Shown: piece by piece, positions 24,986 through 32,879 of the stretch
Layout: every line of letters begins with the position of its first letter
How positions within the stretch are numbered: position 1 is the stretch's first letter
DNA from: Mucisphaera sp965279675
GTDB taxonomy: Bacteria > Planctomycetota > Phycisphaerae > Phycisphaerales > Phycisphaeraceae
Direction of reading: 5' to 3'
Length of the DNA stretch: 64,000 nt
NCBI RefSeq assembly: GCF_965279675.1
Contig: NZ_CBDIIJ010000002.1
Location: forward strand, 2,046,001 to 2,110,000
The notes under the pieces: model-generated
Told to the model about the DNA's origin: nothing
Seen by the model: only the letters and a program-made list of their open reading frames with translations
Databases searched by the model: none
Made by a program: the position numbers and the translations under genes

Positions 24986-25778
24986 CGATGATGCCGAACG
25001 AAGCATTGAACGGATCGAAGGCCGAGACGCCGTCGTAGATGTTGGCGGTCTCGCCACCGGCGACGGAGCCGAAGTAGTCGGCGTAGCCCATGAAGACGTC
25101 ACCCGAGGTGAAGTCAGAGCCGGCGATGGTGATCAGATCGACGCCATTGATCGAAAGGGTCGTGTCGTCGCCGAAGGACTCGACGCGGATCGTGACCCAC
25201 TCTTCAGCCATCCTGCCATCAACGCCGACGGCCGACTGAACCAGGGCGCTGTTCTCGTCGAGAGCCTGGCCGACGAGGTACTCGTTAGAGCCAGCGACGG
25301 TGGCGTAGGGGGCGTAGTCGTTGCTGATGTCCGAAGCGGTGGTGACACCGAAGTGGTCGGCGTAGGTCGCCGAAGCCTGCCAGGGGCCGCGATCGGTCGC
25401 ATTGGCGTTCACACCCATCAGCACGTGCTCGGAGGTGCCGCTCACGTTGTTGACGCCGGACCAGAAATCGAACTGGATGGCGTAGTTGGCACCGGGGGTG
25501 ATGTTCGGGAACAGGTAAGCGCCGCCGGTGCTGCCGCCGACGACATCGTTGGCAGCCAGCAGGATGCCGACCTGTGAGCCGCCGTTGGGGGCGGTGCCGA
25601 TGTCCGCCGAAAGACGGCCGGCGACGGAGTAGTCAAAGCCGTACTCGACGTAGGTTTCGCCGAACAGCAGCTCGGTGTAGAGGCCCGAGGTGCCTTCGGT
25701 GTCGGTGAAAAGGGCGGCCTGAGCCGAACCAGCGGCGGTCAGACCAAAAGCAGCGGCAAGAGCAATCTGAGTCTTCAT
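24900..25778 (-). CDS. PEP-CTERM sorted secreted protein
   Basis: 292-residue secreted protein. The signal peptide is MKTQIALAAAFGLTAAGSAQA. The C-terminus is the exosortase sorting signal: VVPEP, a hydrophobic helix (SAALLGLAGLAL) and TRRR. The mature domain is acidic and Gly/Ser/Asn-rich, suggestive of a beta-sandwich surface protein; no enzyme motif is seen. The ATG at 25778 follows GGGAGAAG. The sorting enzyme (exosortase) is not in the window. It is paralogous at both ends, but not in the middle, to the gene at 26025-26900. Confidence 0.88.
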   Translation of the reverse strand: MKTQIALAAAFGLTAAGSAQAALFTDTEGTSGLYTELLFGETYVEYGFDYSVAGRLSADIGTAPNGGSQVGILLAANDVVGGSTGGAYLFPNITPGANYAIQFDFWSGVNNVSGTSEHVLMGVNANATDRGPWQASATYADHFGVTTASDISNDYAPYATVAGSNEYLVGQALDENSALVQSAVGVDGRMAEEWVTIRVESFGDDTTLSINGVDLITIAGSDFTSGDVFMGYADYFGSVAGGETANIYDGVSAFDPFNASFGIIDNVVVEVVPEPASAALLGLAGLALTRRR

Positions 25779-25864
25779 CAATTCTTCTCCCTTGGGTGGA
25801 TAGAGAAACACAGGCTTTCAAAAATAAGCCAGACAGGCCACACGCCTGCTCTCGGCAACGACCC

Positions 25865-25929
25865 CCTTAAGATGGGGTAGGTTGACAAACTAGCCAACCA
25901 TTAAGTCCTTAAATTGTAACATCTTAAGG
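25865..25929. promoter_or_regulatory. Nested inverted repeats upstream of the first PEP-CTERM gene
   Basis: Ten-base arms CCTTAAGATG (25865-25874) and CATCTTAAGG (25920-25929) flank a 45-base core that contains the palindrome TTAAG-TC-CTTAA (25901-25912) and a GGTTG/CAACC pair. The segment is AT-rich compared with its surroundings and lies 87-151 bases before the start codon. It may be an operator or promoter element for the gene at 24900-25778. Confidence 0.45.
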
Positions 25930-25963
25930 ATGCCACCGGGCTCGGATGATGCAAGTCTTCGCT

Positions 25964-26000
25964 AAAAAAAAGCCCGAACCTCGCAGGGAGGTTCGGGCTT
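25964..26000 (-). terminator. Rho-independent terminator after the second PEP-CTERM gene
   Basis: Minus-strand hairpin with 13-base arms (25970-25982, 25988-26000; AAGCCCGAACCTC and its complement) and a five-base loop, followed by a T tract on the minus strand. Confidence 0.92.
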
Positions 26001-26024
26001 GTTCGTTGTAACGGGATCGCTCGA

Positions 26025-26110
26025 TTAGCGACGACGGGTCAGGGCCAGGCCAGCGAGGCCGAGCAGGGCGGCCGAGGCGGGCTCGGGGACCACTTCGACA
26101 ACCAGGTTGT
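26025..26110. repeat. C-terminal PEP-CTERM coding repeat, copy 2
   Basis: Nearly identical DNA to 24900-24985. Conservation at the base level, including wobble positions, suggests gene conversion or a recent module exchange. Confidence 0.75.
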
Positions 26111-26900
26111 CGTAGACGCCGAAGTTCTCAGGCAGTGAGACGGAGCTGAAGACATCGGCGTAACCGAGGCTCATCAGGCCGTCCAGCGAACCAGTGTAAA
26201 CACCATCGATAACGGTCGTGCCGTTGTAGGCAACCTGCACACTGCCCTGGTTGACAGTCAACTCGACGGTCACCCAGTTGTTGCCCGGGCTGCCAGCCAC
26301 GGTGTTTTCCGGCTCGGGGAAGATACCCTGATAAAGAGCAGCGGTACCGTTGGCACTGCCAGCGAGATAGCTGGGATCAGAGCCAGGGACCGTCAGAGGA
26401 CCGCCATTGGCCGAATCAAGGAACCAGCGGTGGTCAGAGCCAGAGCCGCCGTCACCCGTAAACGAGTGGAACATGCCGGAGCCAGCAATCGGCAGGAAGA
26501 TGCTGTTGGCGGTCGCACCATCACCGGAGACACCGATGTTTGCGTACTCGGTGGTGCCCGAAGTACCAACAAAGTTCATCCAGACATCGACCGTCACTTT
26601 ATAACCGGGGGCGCCAGCCACCGCGGTGTTGTGGAAGGCCGTGATGGCTGAGCTGGAGCCGTCGTTGTCATTCGCGGTGAACTTAAGACCGGAGGTATCG
26701 CCAGGGTTCGAGCGTGGCGCCAGAGGGATACCCGCGGCAACGTAGTCAAAAGCAAAGGTCGAGGTGTTGTCGCCATCGGAGCTGACCACGGTGTAGTTGG
26801 CCGAGCTATCAACCTCGAAGTTGTCGGTGATGAGGGCGGCACTCGCCGAACCAGAGGCGATCAGGCCGAGAGCGGCAGCAAGAGCGAACTGAGTCTTCAT
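26025..26900 (-). CDS. PEP-CTERM sorted secreted protein
   Basis: 291-residue secreted protein with signal peptide MKTQFALAAALGLIASGSASA and C-terminal sorting signal VVPEP + SAALLGLAGLAL + TRRR. The mature domain, with motifs such as GSGSDHRWFLDSANGG and a concluding NLVVEVV strand, resembles jelly-roll surface proteins but has no catalytic signature. Start at 26900 with GGGAGAAG upstream. The signal peptide and C-terminal tail are almost the same as those of the neighbour at 24900-25778. Each gene has its own terminator, so they are transcribed separately. Confidence 0.88.
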   Translation of the reverse strand: MKTQFALAAALGLIASGSASAALITDNFEVDSSANYTVVSSDGDNTSTFAFDYVAAGIPLAPRSNPGDTSGLKFTANDNDGSSSAITAFHNTAVAGAPGYKVTVDVWMNFVGTSGTTEYANIGVSGDGATANSIFLPIAGSGMFHSFTGDGGSGSDHRWFLDSANGGPLTVPGSDPSYLAGSANGTAALYQGIFPEPENTVAGSPGNNWVTVELTVNQGSVQVAYNGTTVIDGVYTGSLDGLMSLGYADVFSSVSLPENFGVYDNLVVEVVPEPASAALLGLAGLALTRRR

Positions 26901-26965
26901 AATCTTCTCCCTAACAGGAACAGAGGAACAGGTGGTACACAGCCAATAGGACATTAATAATCAGT

Positions 26966-26989
26966 CAGTGCCATAAACCTCTGGCACTG
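26966..26989. promoter_or_regulatory. Inverted repeat upstream of the second PEP-CTERM gene
   Basis: Perfect eight-base arms CAGTGCCA (26966-26973) and TGGCACTG (26982-26989) with an eight-base spacer, about 66 bases before the start codon. No T tract follows in either direction, so an operator is as likely as a hairpin. The rest of 26901-27060 shows nothing certain. Confidence 0.4.
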
Positions 26990-27061
26990 CTAGCTCAAAG
27001 CATAGACGCCTTTTGTGAGCAGGCAAGTGAAAGAATCAGAATGATCTGAATTCATGGTCGC

Positions 27062-27080
27062 AAAATCAGACTCAGTCTGA
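27062..27080 (-). terminator. Probable terminator after pyrG
   Basis: Minus-strand hairpin TCAGAC-TGA-GTCTGA (27080-27066) followed by TTTT. It lies 35 bases after the pyrG stop. The stem is short, so it may be weak. Confidence 0.6.
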
Positions 27081-27114
27081 GACGTTGGCAACCCCAGGGA
27101 AGCTGGGCAATCTG

Positions 27115-28953
27115 TCAGGCCGTCTGAAGCGAGCCCAGCCAGCGTGCCCGCGTCGTGCTGGGCTCGGCGTCCGGCTCGGCGTGCTGGATAGCGGTCGCCA
27201 GCAGACCCATGAACATCGGCTGCGGGTCCAGCGGCCGGCTCGTCAACTCCGGATGGAACTGGGCCCCGATGAAGAAGGGATGCTGGCTCGTCGGCAACTC
27301 CAAGATCTGCATGATCGGCTGGCTCGGGTGCTTTCCGGAGAAGACCAGCCCGTGCTTCTCCAGCGTCTCGATCTGCCGGGGGTCGACTTCATAACGGTGC
27401 CGGAACCGCTGGCGAACCGTGAACGGGCTGGTGGCAGGTCGGTCCGGGTGGCCAAAGAGATGGGCCGCCAGCGTCCCCGGCTCGATGAGCACGTCCTTGC
27501 CGCCGAGCCGCATGTTGCCGCCAAGGCCCTCGATCTGCTTCTGCTCGGGCAGGATGTCGATCACGGGGGTCTCAGCCCCCGGATCGAACTCGGTCGAGGA
27601 GGCCCCCACGATCCCGCAGACGTGCCTGGCGTAGTCCACCACCGCCATCTGGAAGCCCAGACAGATACCCAGATAGGGCAACCCCGTCTCCCGGCAATGG
27701 CGGACGCAGGCGATCTTCGATTCCGTCCCACGCACCCCGAACCCGCCCGGCACGATGACCGCATCCAGACCCGCGAGCTGCTCAGGGATCTCCTCGGCCC
27801 CGTACTTGGTCGTATCGATCCAGCGGATATCAATTTCGGCTCGCAGCCGCGCCGCGCTGTGTTCCAGAGCCTTGTCGATCGAGGCGTACGCATCCCTGAG
27901 CGAGGCGTACTTGCCGGTCAGCCCGATCGTGACCCGGTGCGTGCGCTTGCGCTTGATGTCCGCCACGAACTTGCGCCACTTTTCCCGCTGGTCGTCCTCA
28001 TGGACCTGATCGACACGGCCGTGCAGGTCGAGAATCGACAGGATCTCGCGATCGAGCCCGGCTTTGCGCAGCGACTCGGGGATCGTGTAGATCGAATCCC
28101 GATCGTGCATCGAGAAGACCCGGTTCAGCGGGACGTTCGAGAACATCGCGATCTTCTCGCGGGCCGAATCCTGCACCGGGCTCTGGCAGCGGACCGCCAC
28201 AATGTGCGGCTGGATCCCGGCCTCCATGAGCTTCTTCAGACCCAGTTGGGCGGCCTTGGACTTCTGCTCGCCCAACGCCGGCGGCTCGATGACGTAGGTC
28301 AAGGCCACGAAGGACACGGCACCGGGCCCTTCTTCGAACGCCAGCTGACGCATGGCCTCGATGTAGAAGGCGTTCTCGTGGTCGCCCACCGTCCCACCCA
28401 CCTCGATGCAGACGAGATCGGCATCCTGCTTCATCGCCAGCTCGCGGACCATCATCTTCACCTCGCCGGTGACGTGCGGGATCATCTGCACGTCCCGGCC
28501 GAGATAGCCGCCGTTGCGCTCCTTATCCAGCACCCGCCGGTAGATCTGCCCCGAGGTCGTGTAGTTGTCGGCGATCAGGTTCTGGTCAAGCATCCGCTCG
28601 TAGGTGCCGAGGTCCATGTCGGTTTCCATGCCGTCATCCAGCACGAAGACCTCGCCATGGCGATAGGGATTCAGCGTCCCGGAGTCGATGTTGAGATACC
28701 CCTCCATCTTCAGCGGCGCGATCTTGAGACCCTTGTCCTTGAGCAGCTTGCTCAGCGACGAGGAGAAGATCCCCTTGCCCAGACCGGACATCACCGTCCC
28801 CAAAACCACGAGATATTTGTGCCGGCCCTTCACGTACCCGCTCGGAACCGGGTTGAAGAACTCCGATTCGTGAGACTGCCGACCGGCTTCCTCAAGCAGT
28901 GAATCGGAAGGCGGGGTGACAGACGACGCGGGGTGGTTCCGTGAGTGGGGCAT
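27115..28953 (-). CDS. pyrG: CTP synthase (divergent amidoligase domain)
   Basis: Makes CTP from UTP, ATP and glutamine. At 612 residues it is longer than the usual 535-550, owing to an N-terminal extension of about 45 residues. The amidoligase P-loop reads GTVMSGLGKG (52-61) where most enzymes have GGVVSSLGKG, and KMEGYLNID replaces KxDPYxNVD. Mg-binding acidic residues remain in ETDMDLGTYER and IEVGGTVGD. The glutaminase domain has the nucleophile in GICLGFQ (Cys431) and the His-Glu pair in QFHPELTSRP. The ATG at 28953 is preferred over the GTG at 28968. The enzyme should be functional. The variant motifs place it in a distinct clade. Confidence 0.93.
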   Translation of the reverse strand: MPHSRNHPASSVTPPSDSLLEEAGRQSHESEFFNPVPSGYVKGRHKYLVVLGTVMSGLGKGIFSSSLSKLLKDKGLKIAPLKMEGYLNIDSGTLNPYRHGEVFVLDDGMETDMDLGTYERMLDQNLIADNYTTSGQIYRRVLDKERNGGYLGRDVQMIPHVTGEVKMMVRELAMKQDADLVCIEVGGTVGDHENAFYIEAMRQLAFEEGPGAVSFVALTYVIEPPALGEQKSKAAQLGLKKLMEAGIQPHIVAVRCQSPVQDSAREKIAMFSNVPLNRVFSMHDRDSIYTIPESLRKAGLDREILSILDLHGRVDQVHEDDQREKWRKFVADIKRKRTHRVTIGLTGKYASLRDAYASIDKALEHSAARLRAEIDIRWIDTTKYGAEEIPEQLAGLDAVIVPGGFGVRGTESKIACVRHCRETGLPYLGICLGFQMAVVDYARHVCGIVGASSTEFDPGAETPVIDILPEQKQIEGLGGNMRLGGKDVLIEPGTLAAHLFGHPDRPATSPFTVRQRFRHRYEVDPRQIETLEKHGLVFSGKHPSQPIMQILELPTSQHPFFIGAQFHPELTSRPLDPQPMFMGLLATAIQHAEPDAEPSTTRARWLGSLQTA

Positions 28954-29011
28954 GTCCGATCGTAACACGCATGGTGGGTCCGAGACAAGAGCCCTCTAAC
29001 CCTAAGCAGGC

Positions 29012-29311
29012 TTATCCCGGAATCCAGATTTTTCTCGACTTGATCACCATCACGTGCGACGGCAGGGTTAGCTCGCTCTCAGTCTTGAGGTAGAAGAACA
29101 GCCCACGCACCGAGGTCAGATACTGATGGTTCGTCGTGAAGAACCCGCCGGTCGATTTCACCACCAGGGGCTCATCGGCCAACTCCAGCAGGGTCAGGAA
29201 GTCCTCGGTGTCCACCTGCACGATGGCTCCTGAGGCCTTGATGGCGTTGGCGATCGCCGCTTGGTGAGCCGCTATGGCACCGGCACCGGCTCCAGCTGCT
29301 GCATGGCTCAT
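29012..29311 (-). CDS. Small unknown protein coupled to kdsB
   Basis: 99-residue protein that I do not recognise. The N-terminus is Ala/Gly-rich (AAAGAGAGAIAAHQAAIANAIKASG) and the rest looks like a small alpha/beta domain: VQVDTEDFLTLLELADEPLVVKSTGG, then FFTTNHQYLTSVRGLFFYLKTESEL. The ATG overlaps the kdsB stop by four bases (29308-29311), which supports it as a real gene translated with kdsB. No signal peptide, metal motif or membrane helix is evident. A role related to LPS synthesis is only suggested by the coupling. Confidence 0.75.
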   Translation of the reverse strand: MSHAAAGAGAGAIAAHQAAIANAIKASGAIVQVDTEDFLTLLELADEPLVVKSTGGFFTTNHQYLTSVRGLFFYLKTESELTLPSHVMVIKSRKIWIPG

Positions 29312-30078
29312 ACCTGACCACCTTTCACACGTTCGATAAACGCCGCGTACTGCTCTTGCGTATCGATCCCGAAGCAGGCGTGCGCAACTTCGATCAACCG
29401 GATCGCGTACCCGTGCTCCAGCACCCGCAACTGCTCCAGCGACTCCGCCTGCTCGGCCTGGGTTGGCGACAGCCCCGCATACGTCGGCAGAAAGTGACGC
29501 CGGTAGGCATAGATCCCGTGATGAAGCAGCACCCTTGGCTGGAAGCCTGTCCGATCGTAGGGAATCGCCGACCGCGAGAAATAGAGCGCCCGGCCCTGTT
29601 GATTGAGCACCACCTTCACATAGCTCGGGTCGTTCACATCCAGGTCACCGGGAAACACTGAGCAGGCCGAGGCCATCGGCGTCGCCCGGCTGTCCTCGTC
29701 CGCCAACGCCTCAGCGAGCTTGTCGATGGTCGCCGGGTCGATCTCCGGTTCGTCTCCCTGAACATTCAGAATCACCGCATCCGGGTCCAGCCCGCCATGC
29801 TCGGCCTCGATGTGCTCAACGGCCTCAGCGATCCGTGCCGTCCCGTTCGGATGATCGGGGTCGGTCATGATCGCCTGTGCCCCAGCGGCCTGAGCCGCTC
29901 CGACGATCGCGGGATCGTCCGTCGCCACGGCCACCAGATCGATGCTTTGGGCCTGCAGGGCTCGTTCGATCACATGAGCCACCAGCGGCTTGCCGGTCGC
30001 ATCGGCCAGCGCTTTACGCGCGAACCGTGTCGAACCGATCCGTGCCGGAATCACCGCGATGCGTTGGAGCTTTGCCAT
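29308..30078 (-). CDS. kdsB: 3-deoxy-manno-octulosonate cytidylyltransferase
   Basis: Activates Kdo as CMP-Kdo for lipopolysaccharide core synthesis. The 256-residue protein starts MAKLQRIAVIPARIGSTRFARKAL, the KdsB nucleotide-binding block. ATDDPAIVGAAQAAGAQAIMTDPDHPNGTARIAEAV and VILNVQGDEPEIDP are diagnostic, as is HHGIYAYRRHFL. Start ATG at 30078; the frame continues 12 codons upstream without a better start. It implies that this organism makes Kdo-containing LPS or a similar glycan. Other Kdo genes are not in the window; pyrG, which supplies CTP, lies just downstream. Confidence 0.95.
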   Translation of the reverse strand: MAKLQRIAVIPARIGSTRFARKALADATGKPLVAHVIERALQAQSIDLVAVATDDPAIVGAAQAAGAQAIMTDPDHPNGTARIAEAVEHIEAEHGGLDPDAVILNVQGDEPEIDPATIDKLAEALADEDSRATPMASACSVFPGDLDVNDPSYVKVVLNQQGRALYFSRSAIPYDRTGFQPRVLLHHGIYAYRRHFLPTYAGLSPTQAEQAESLEQLRVLEHGYAIRLIEVAHACFGIDTQEQYAAFIERVKGGQV

Positions 30079-30141
30079 CCCCACATGATGACAGGTCGGT
30101 CGAGGGGCAACCACTCGGGTATCCCCGGGTTGTGACTCGAT

Positions 30142-31644
30142 TCAGTCTGCCGACGCTTCGAGCGTTTTCGTCAGCTCCCGGATCTGCTCCATCCGCTGCT
30201 GGATGTCCCGGTAGCCGATGTCGGTCTGGAGCAGGCCCGAAGCCACCTTCTGCGCCTCCCGGGCCGCCGCGACGTTCTTGTCATTCTCCGCGACATGGCT
30301 CAGCGCGTCCATCAGCAGGTAACGCAGGTCCATCGCCAGCCGGTCGTCCTGCAGCTTGTGCGATTCGATCCCCGCCCGGAGTGTGTCCACCGCCTCCTCG
30401 TACCAGGTCTTCTTGAGGTAGCACTGCCCGAGGAACAGGTGCGCCTGAGACCGATGCTTCGCGTCCCCCTTGGCCTGCTGGAAGGCACCAATCGCGTCGT
30501 CATAACGGCCGGCCTGAAACAGCCGACGACCGAGCTCGTACCGCAGGCCCATGTCGGTCGGGTAGTTCTTGACCCGCTCCTCGAACTCGCCAAGCTCGAA
30601 CGCCAGCCGGGCTTTCTGGTGCTCCTGATAGGCAGTGGTGTCGGCCTGCTCCTTGCTGGCAGCGGCCTGCTTGAGCCGCCGGCCCTGCCGGCCCATCTGC
30701 TTCATCCGCACGTCACCGGCACGCATCTTGAACCGGTACTGACCGGCTTCCTCCCACGCCTTGGTCAGCAGCTCGATCGCCTCGTTCTCGTGCTCCTCTT
30801 CCTCGGTACGGAGCAACGCATCAACCAGCTTCGACATCCTGTCCGTGTCTTCGGGCGTCTCTTCCCACTCCGCCCGACGCTTGCTGATCATCTGCTCCTG
30901 CTCGGACTCGCCCATCCGCAGTTGCTGCTCGGCTTGCTGGGCGTTCTGCGCGTCCGCATCCTTGAGATTCGCACGGAAATCGCCCTCGCCGCCCTGACCG
31001 AAGCTGCCGCCGGAGATCATCTTCTCGGCTTCGAGGTTGCGCAGCTGGTCGAAGAGCTTCTGGTCGTTCGGGGCCACCGCGATCGCTCGCTTACAGGCGT
31101 CGACCGCTTTGTCATAGGCCCCGATCTTCGCGAACTCGGCCTGCAGGCTGAGGTAGAGCCCCTTGTCGGGCTTGGTGTTCGAGTTCTCCATCGCGTTGAC
31201 GCCCATCCAGTAGGCGATCTCGGCGAGGTTCGTGTCCTCATCCTCCTGCTGGTCCGCCTCGACCGCCAGCTTCATCACATCCCGCATCAGCTTGGCGTCC
31301 AGCGGGCTCATCGCCCACTTCTTCTCCGCCGCCAGCATCTTGTCCAGTTTGCCAGAGCCTCCCCCCAGCTTGGTCCCGAACCCCGCAGGCTTACCACCCG
31401 CCAGCTTGCGCTTCAGGGCCACCTCACGCAGCAACTCGTGCATGTTCATGTTGGCTGGGTCGTGACGCAGACCGTTGATGTAAAGATCGATGGCGTAGTC
31501 ATAATTACCGGCCGCTGAAACAGTTGCCGCGTGCTCAAAGAAACGGGAGGCCTTGCGTGGGTCACGGGCCGACGCCGCGCTCGGCTTGGCTTCGTCGCCA
31601 CCCCCACCCGACATCTTTTTCTTCAAGCCGTCGAAGAATCCCAC
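30142..31644 (-). CDS. TPR-repeat protein, cytoplasmic
   Basis: 500-residue protein without a signal peptide. After MGFFDGLKKKMSGGGGDEAK, TPR-like units appear: ARDPRKASRFFEHAATVSAAGNYDYAIDLYINGLRHDP, GAYDKAVDACKRAIAVAPNDQ, GRYDDAIGAFQQAKGDAKHRSQAHLFLGQCYLK and TWYEEAVDTLRAGIES. The middle is a long charged, probably coiled-coil region (residues about 225-330, Glu/Gln/Arg rich). It is likely a protein-interaction scaffold and has the style of conserved planctomycete TPR proteins. The start is GTG at 31644 with AGGGG somewhat distant upstream. No enzymatic motif is seen. Confidence 0.8.
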   Translation of the reverse strand: MGFFDGLKKKMSGGGGDEAKPSAASARDPRKASRFFEHAATVSAAGNYDYAIDLYINGLRHDPANMNMHELLREVALKRKLAGGKPAGFGTKLGGGSGKLDKMLAAEKKWAMSPLDAKLMRDVMKLAVEADQQEDEDTNLAEIAYWMGVNAMENSNTKPDKGLYLSLQAEFAKIGAYDKAVDACKRAIAVAPNDQKLFDQLRNLEAEKMISGGSFGQGGEGDFRANLKDADAQNAQQAEQQLRMGESEQEQMISKRRAEWEETPEDTDRMSKLVDALLRTEEEEHENEAIELLTKAWEEAGQYRFKMRAGDVRMKQMGRQGRRLKQAAASKEQADTTAYQEHQKARLAFELGEFEERVKNYPTDMGLRYELGRRLFQAGRYDDAIGAFQQAKGDAKHRSQAHLFLGQCYLKKTWYEEAVDTLRAGIESHKLQDDRLAMDLRYLLMDALSHVAENDKNVAAAREAQKVASGLLQTDIGYRDIQQRMEQIRELTKTLEASAD

Positions 31645-31816
31645 AGGTCAACTACCCCTATCCATTGGAGAGATCGCCGGTCACTAAAGTGCAATGTAGG
31701 CCCCGAGCCAGCCGCCAGCAAGCCAATCCTGCTCGCCTCTGGCTCCCTGAGGCCTTGCCAGCTAAACTGTTACGTTCGCTCTATGACGCACCGCCAGCCG
31801 TAAGGAGGCCCTAACG

Positions 31817-32863
31817 ATCAACGCCAGCACCCTGCATACCGGCACGCCAACCGAGGCTGGTTCAGCCTCATCCCGCACCCAGACCAACACCCAGGGCTCG
31901 GTGCGGAGATTCATGGAAGACAACTTCTTCCACTTCAACAGCCGGGAGCTGATGCAGGCCGCGAAAGCCTACGAGGTCCACATCAACCAGGGCGGGCGCA
32001 TGTTCGTCACCCTCGCCGGAGCCATGAGCACCGCACGTCTTGGCCGGATCCTCGCCCGCATGATCCGAGCTGGCAAGATCCACGGCATCTGCTGCACTGG
32101 GGCCAACCTGGAGGAAGACCTCTTCCTCCTGCTCGCCGGCAACGACTACGAAATGTGTTCCGACTACCGCGACCTCGGCACTCAGCAAGAAGCCGACCTT
32201 CTCAACCGCGGGATGAATCGCGTGACCGACATCTGCATCCCCGAGCACGCCATGCGCACCCTTGAGCGATCCCTGATCCGACGCTGGATCACCGCCGACG
32301 AAAAGGGCCAATCCTTCTTCCCCCACGAATACCTCTACGACATCATCCGCTCCGGCGAACTCGAAGGCGACTACCAGATGGACCCCAACGACAGCTGGGT
32401 CATCGCCGCCGCCGAGCACGATCTGCCCATCTACACCCCCGGCTGGGAAGACTCCACCACCGGCAACTTCTTTACGGCCCTCCGTATGAAGGGTCAGATC
32501 GAGTCACACCGCGCCGTCCGCTCCGGCACCGAGCAGATGGAGCACCTCGCCAATTGGTACCGCGAGAACGCAGCCCCCCAACCCGGCATTGGCTTCTTCC
32601 AGGTCGGTGGCGGGATCGCCGGCGACTTCCCCATCTGCACCGTGCCCATGCTTGTCCAGGACCTCAAGGAAGAAGATACCCCGCTCTGGGGCTACTTCTG
32701 CCAGATCTCCGACGCCGTGACGAGCTACGGCGGGTACTCCGGTGCCGTCCCCAACGAGAAAATCACCTGGGGCAAACTCGCCCCCGAAACCCCCAAGTTC
32801 ATGATCCAGAGCGACGCCACCATCGTCGCTCCGCTCATCTTTGCCTACGTCCTCGGCGACTGA
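31817..32863 (+). CDS. Deoxyhypusine synthase-like protein
   Basis: Member of the deoxyhypusine/homospermidine synthase fold family. HINQGGRMFVTLAGAMSTARLG and ICCTGANLEEDLF match the NAD/spermidine-binding core, and SGAVPNEKITWGKL retains the WGK lysine that forms the enzyme-butylimine intermediate. Bacteria lack eIF5A, so the product may be homospermidine or an unknown modified protein. The start is unusual: AAGGAGG at 31802-31808 is ideally spaced from an ATC codon at 31817. The first canonical start is a GTG at 31901 with no ribosome-binding site, which would remove 28 residues. From 31817 the protein has 348 residues, close to the family norm. It may be co-transcribed with the next gene, 16 bases downstream. 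Confidence 0.85.
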   Translation: MNASTLHTGTPTEAGSASSRTQTNTQGSVRRFMEDNFFHFNSRELMQAAKAYEVHINQGGRMFVTLAGAMSTARLGRILARMIRAGKIHGICCTGANLEEDLFLLLAGNDYEMCSDYRDLGTQQEADLLNRGMNRVTDICIPEHAMRTLERSLIRRWITADEKGQSFFPHEYLYDIIRSGELEGDYQMDPNDSWVIAAAEHDLPIYTPGWEDSTTGNFFTALRMKGQIESHRAVRSGTEQMEHLANWYRENAAPQPGIGFFQVGGGIAGDFPICTVPMLVQDLKEEDTPLWGYFCQISDAVTSYGGYSGAVPNEKITWGKLAPETPKFMIQSDATIVAPLIFAYVLGD

Positions 32864-32879
32864 GCGGTAAAGTCCCAGC

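Noticed and set aside
27085..28902. 605-codon plus-strand frame opposite pyrG
   Set aside because: It is an antisense shadow; the opposite strand encodes CTP synthase with all catalytic motifs.
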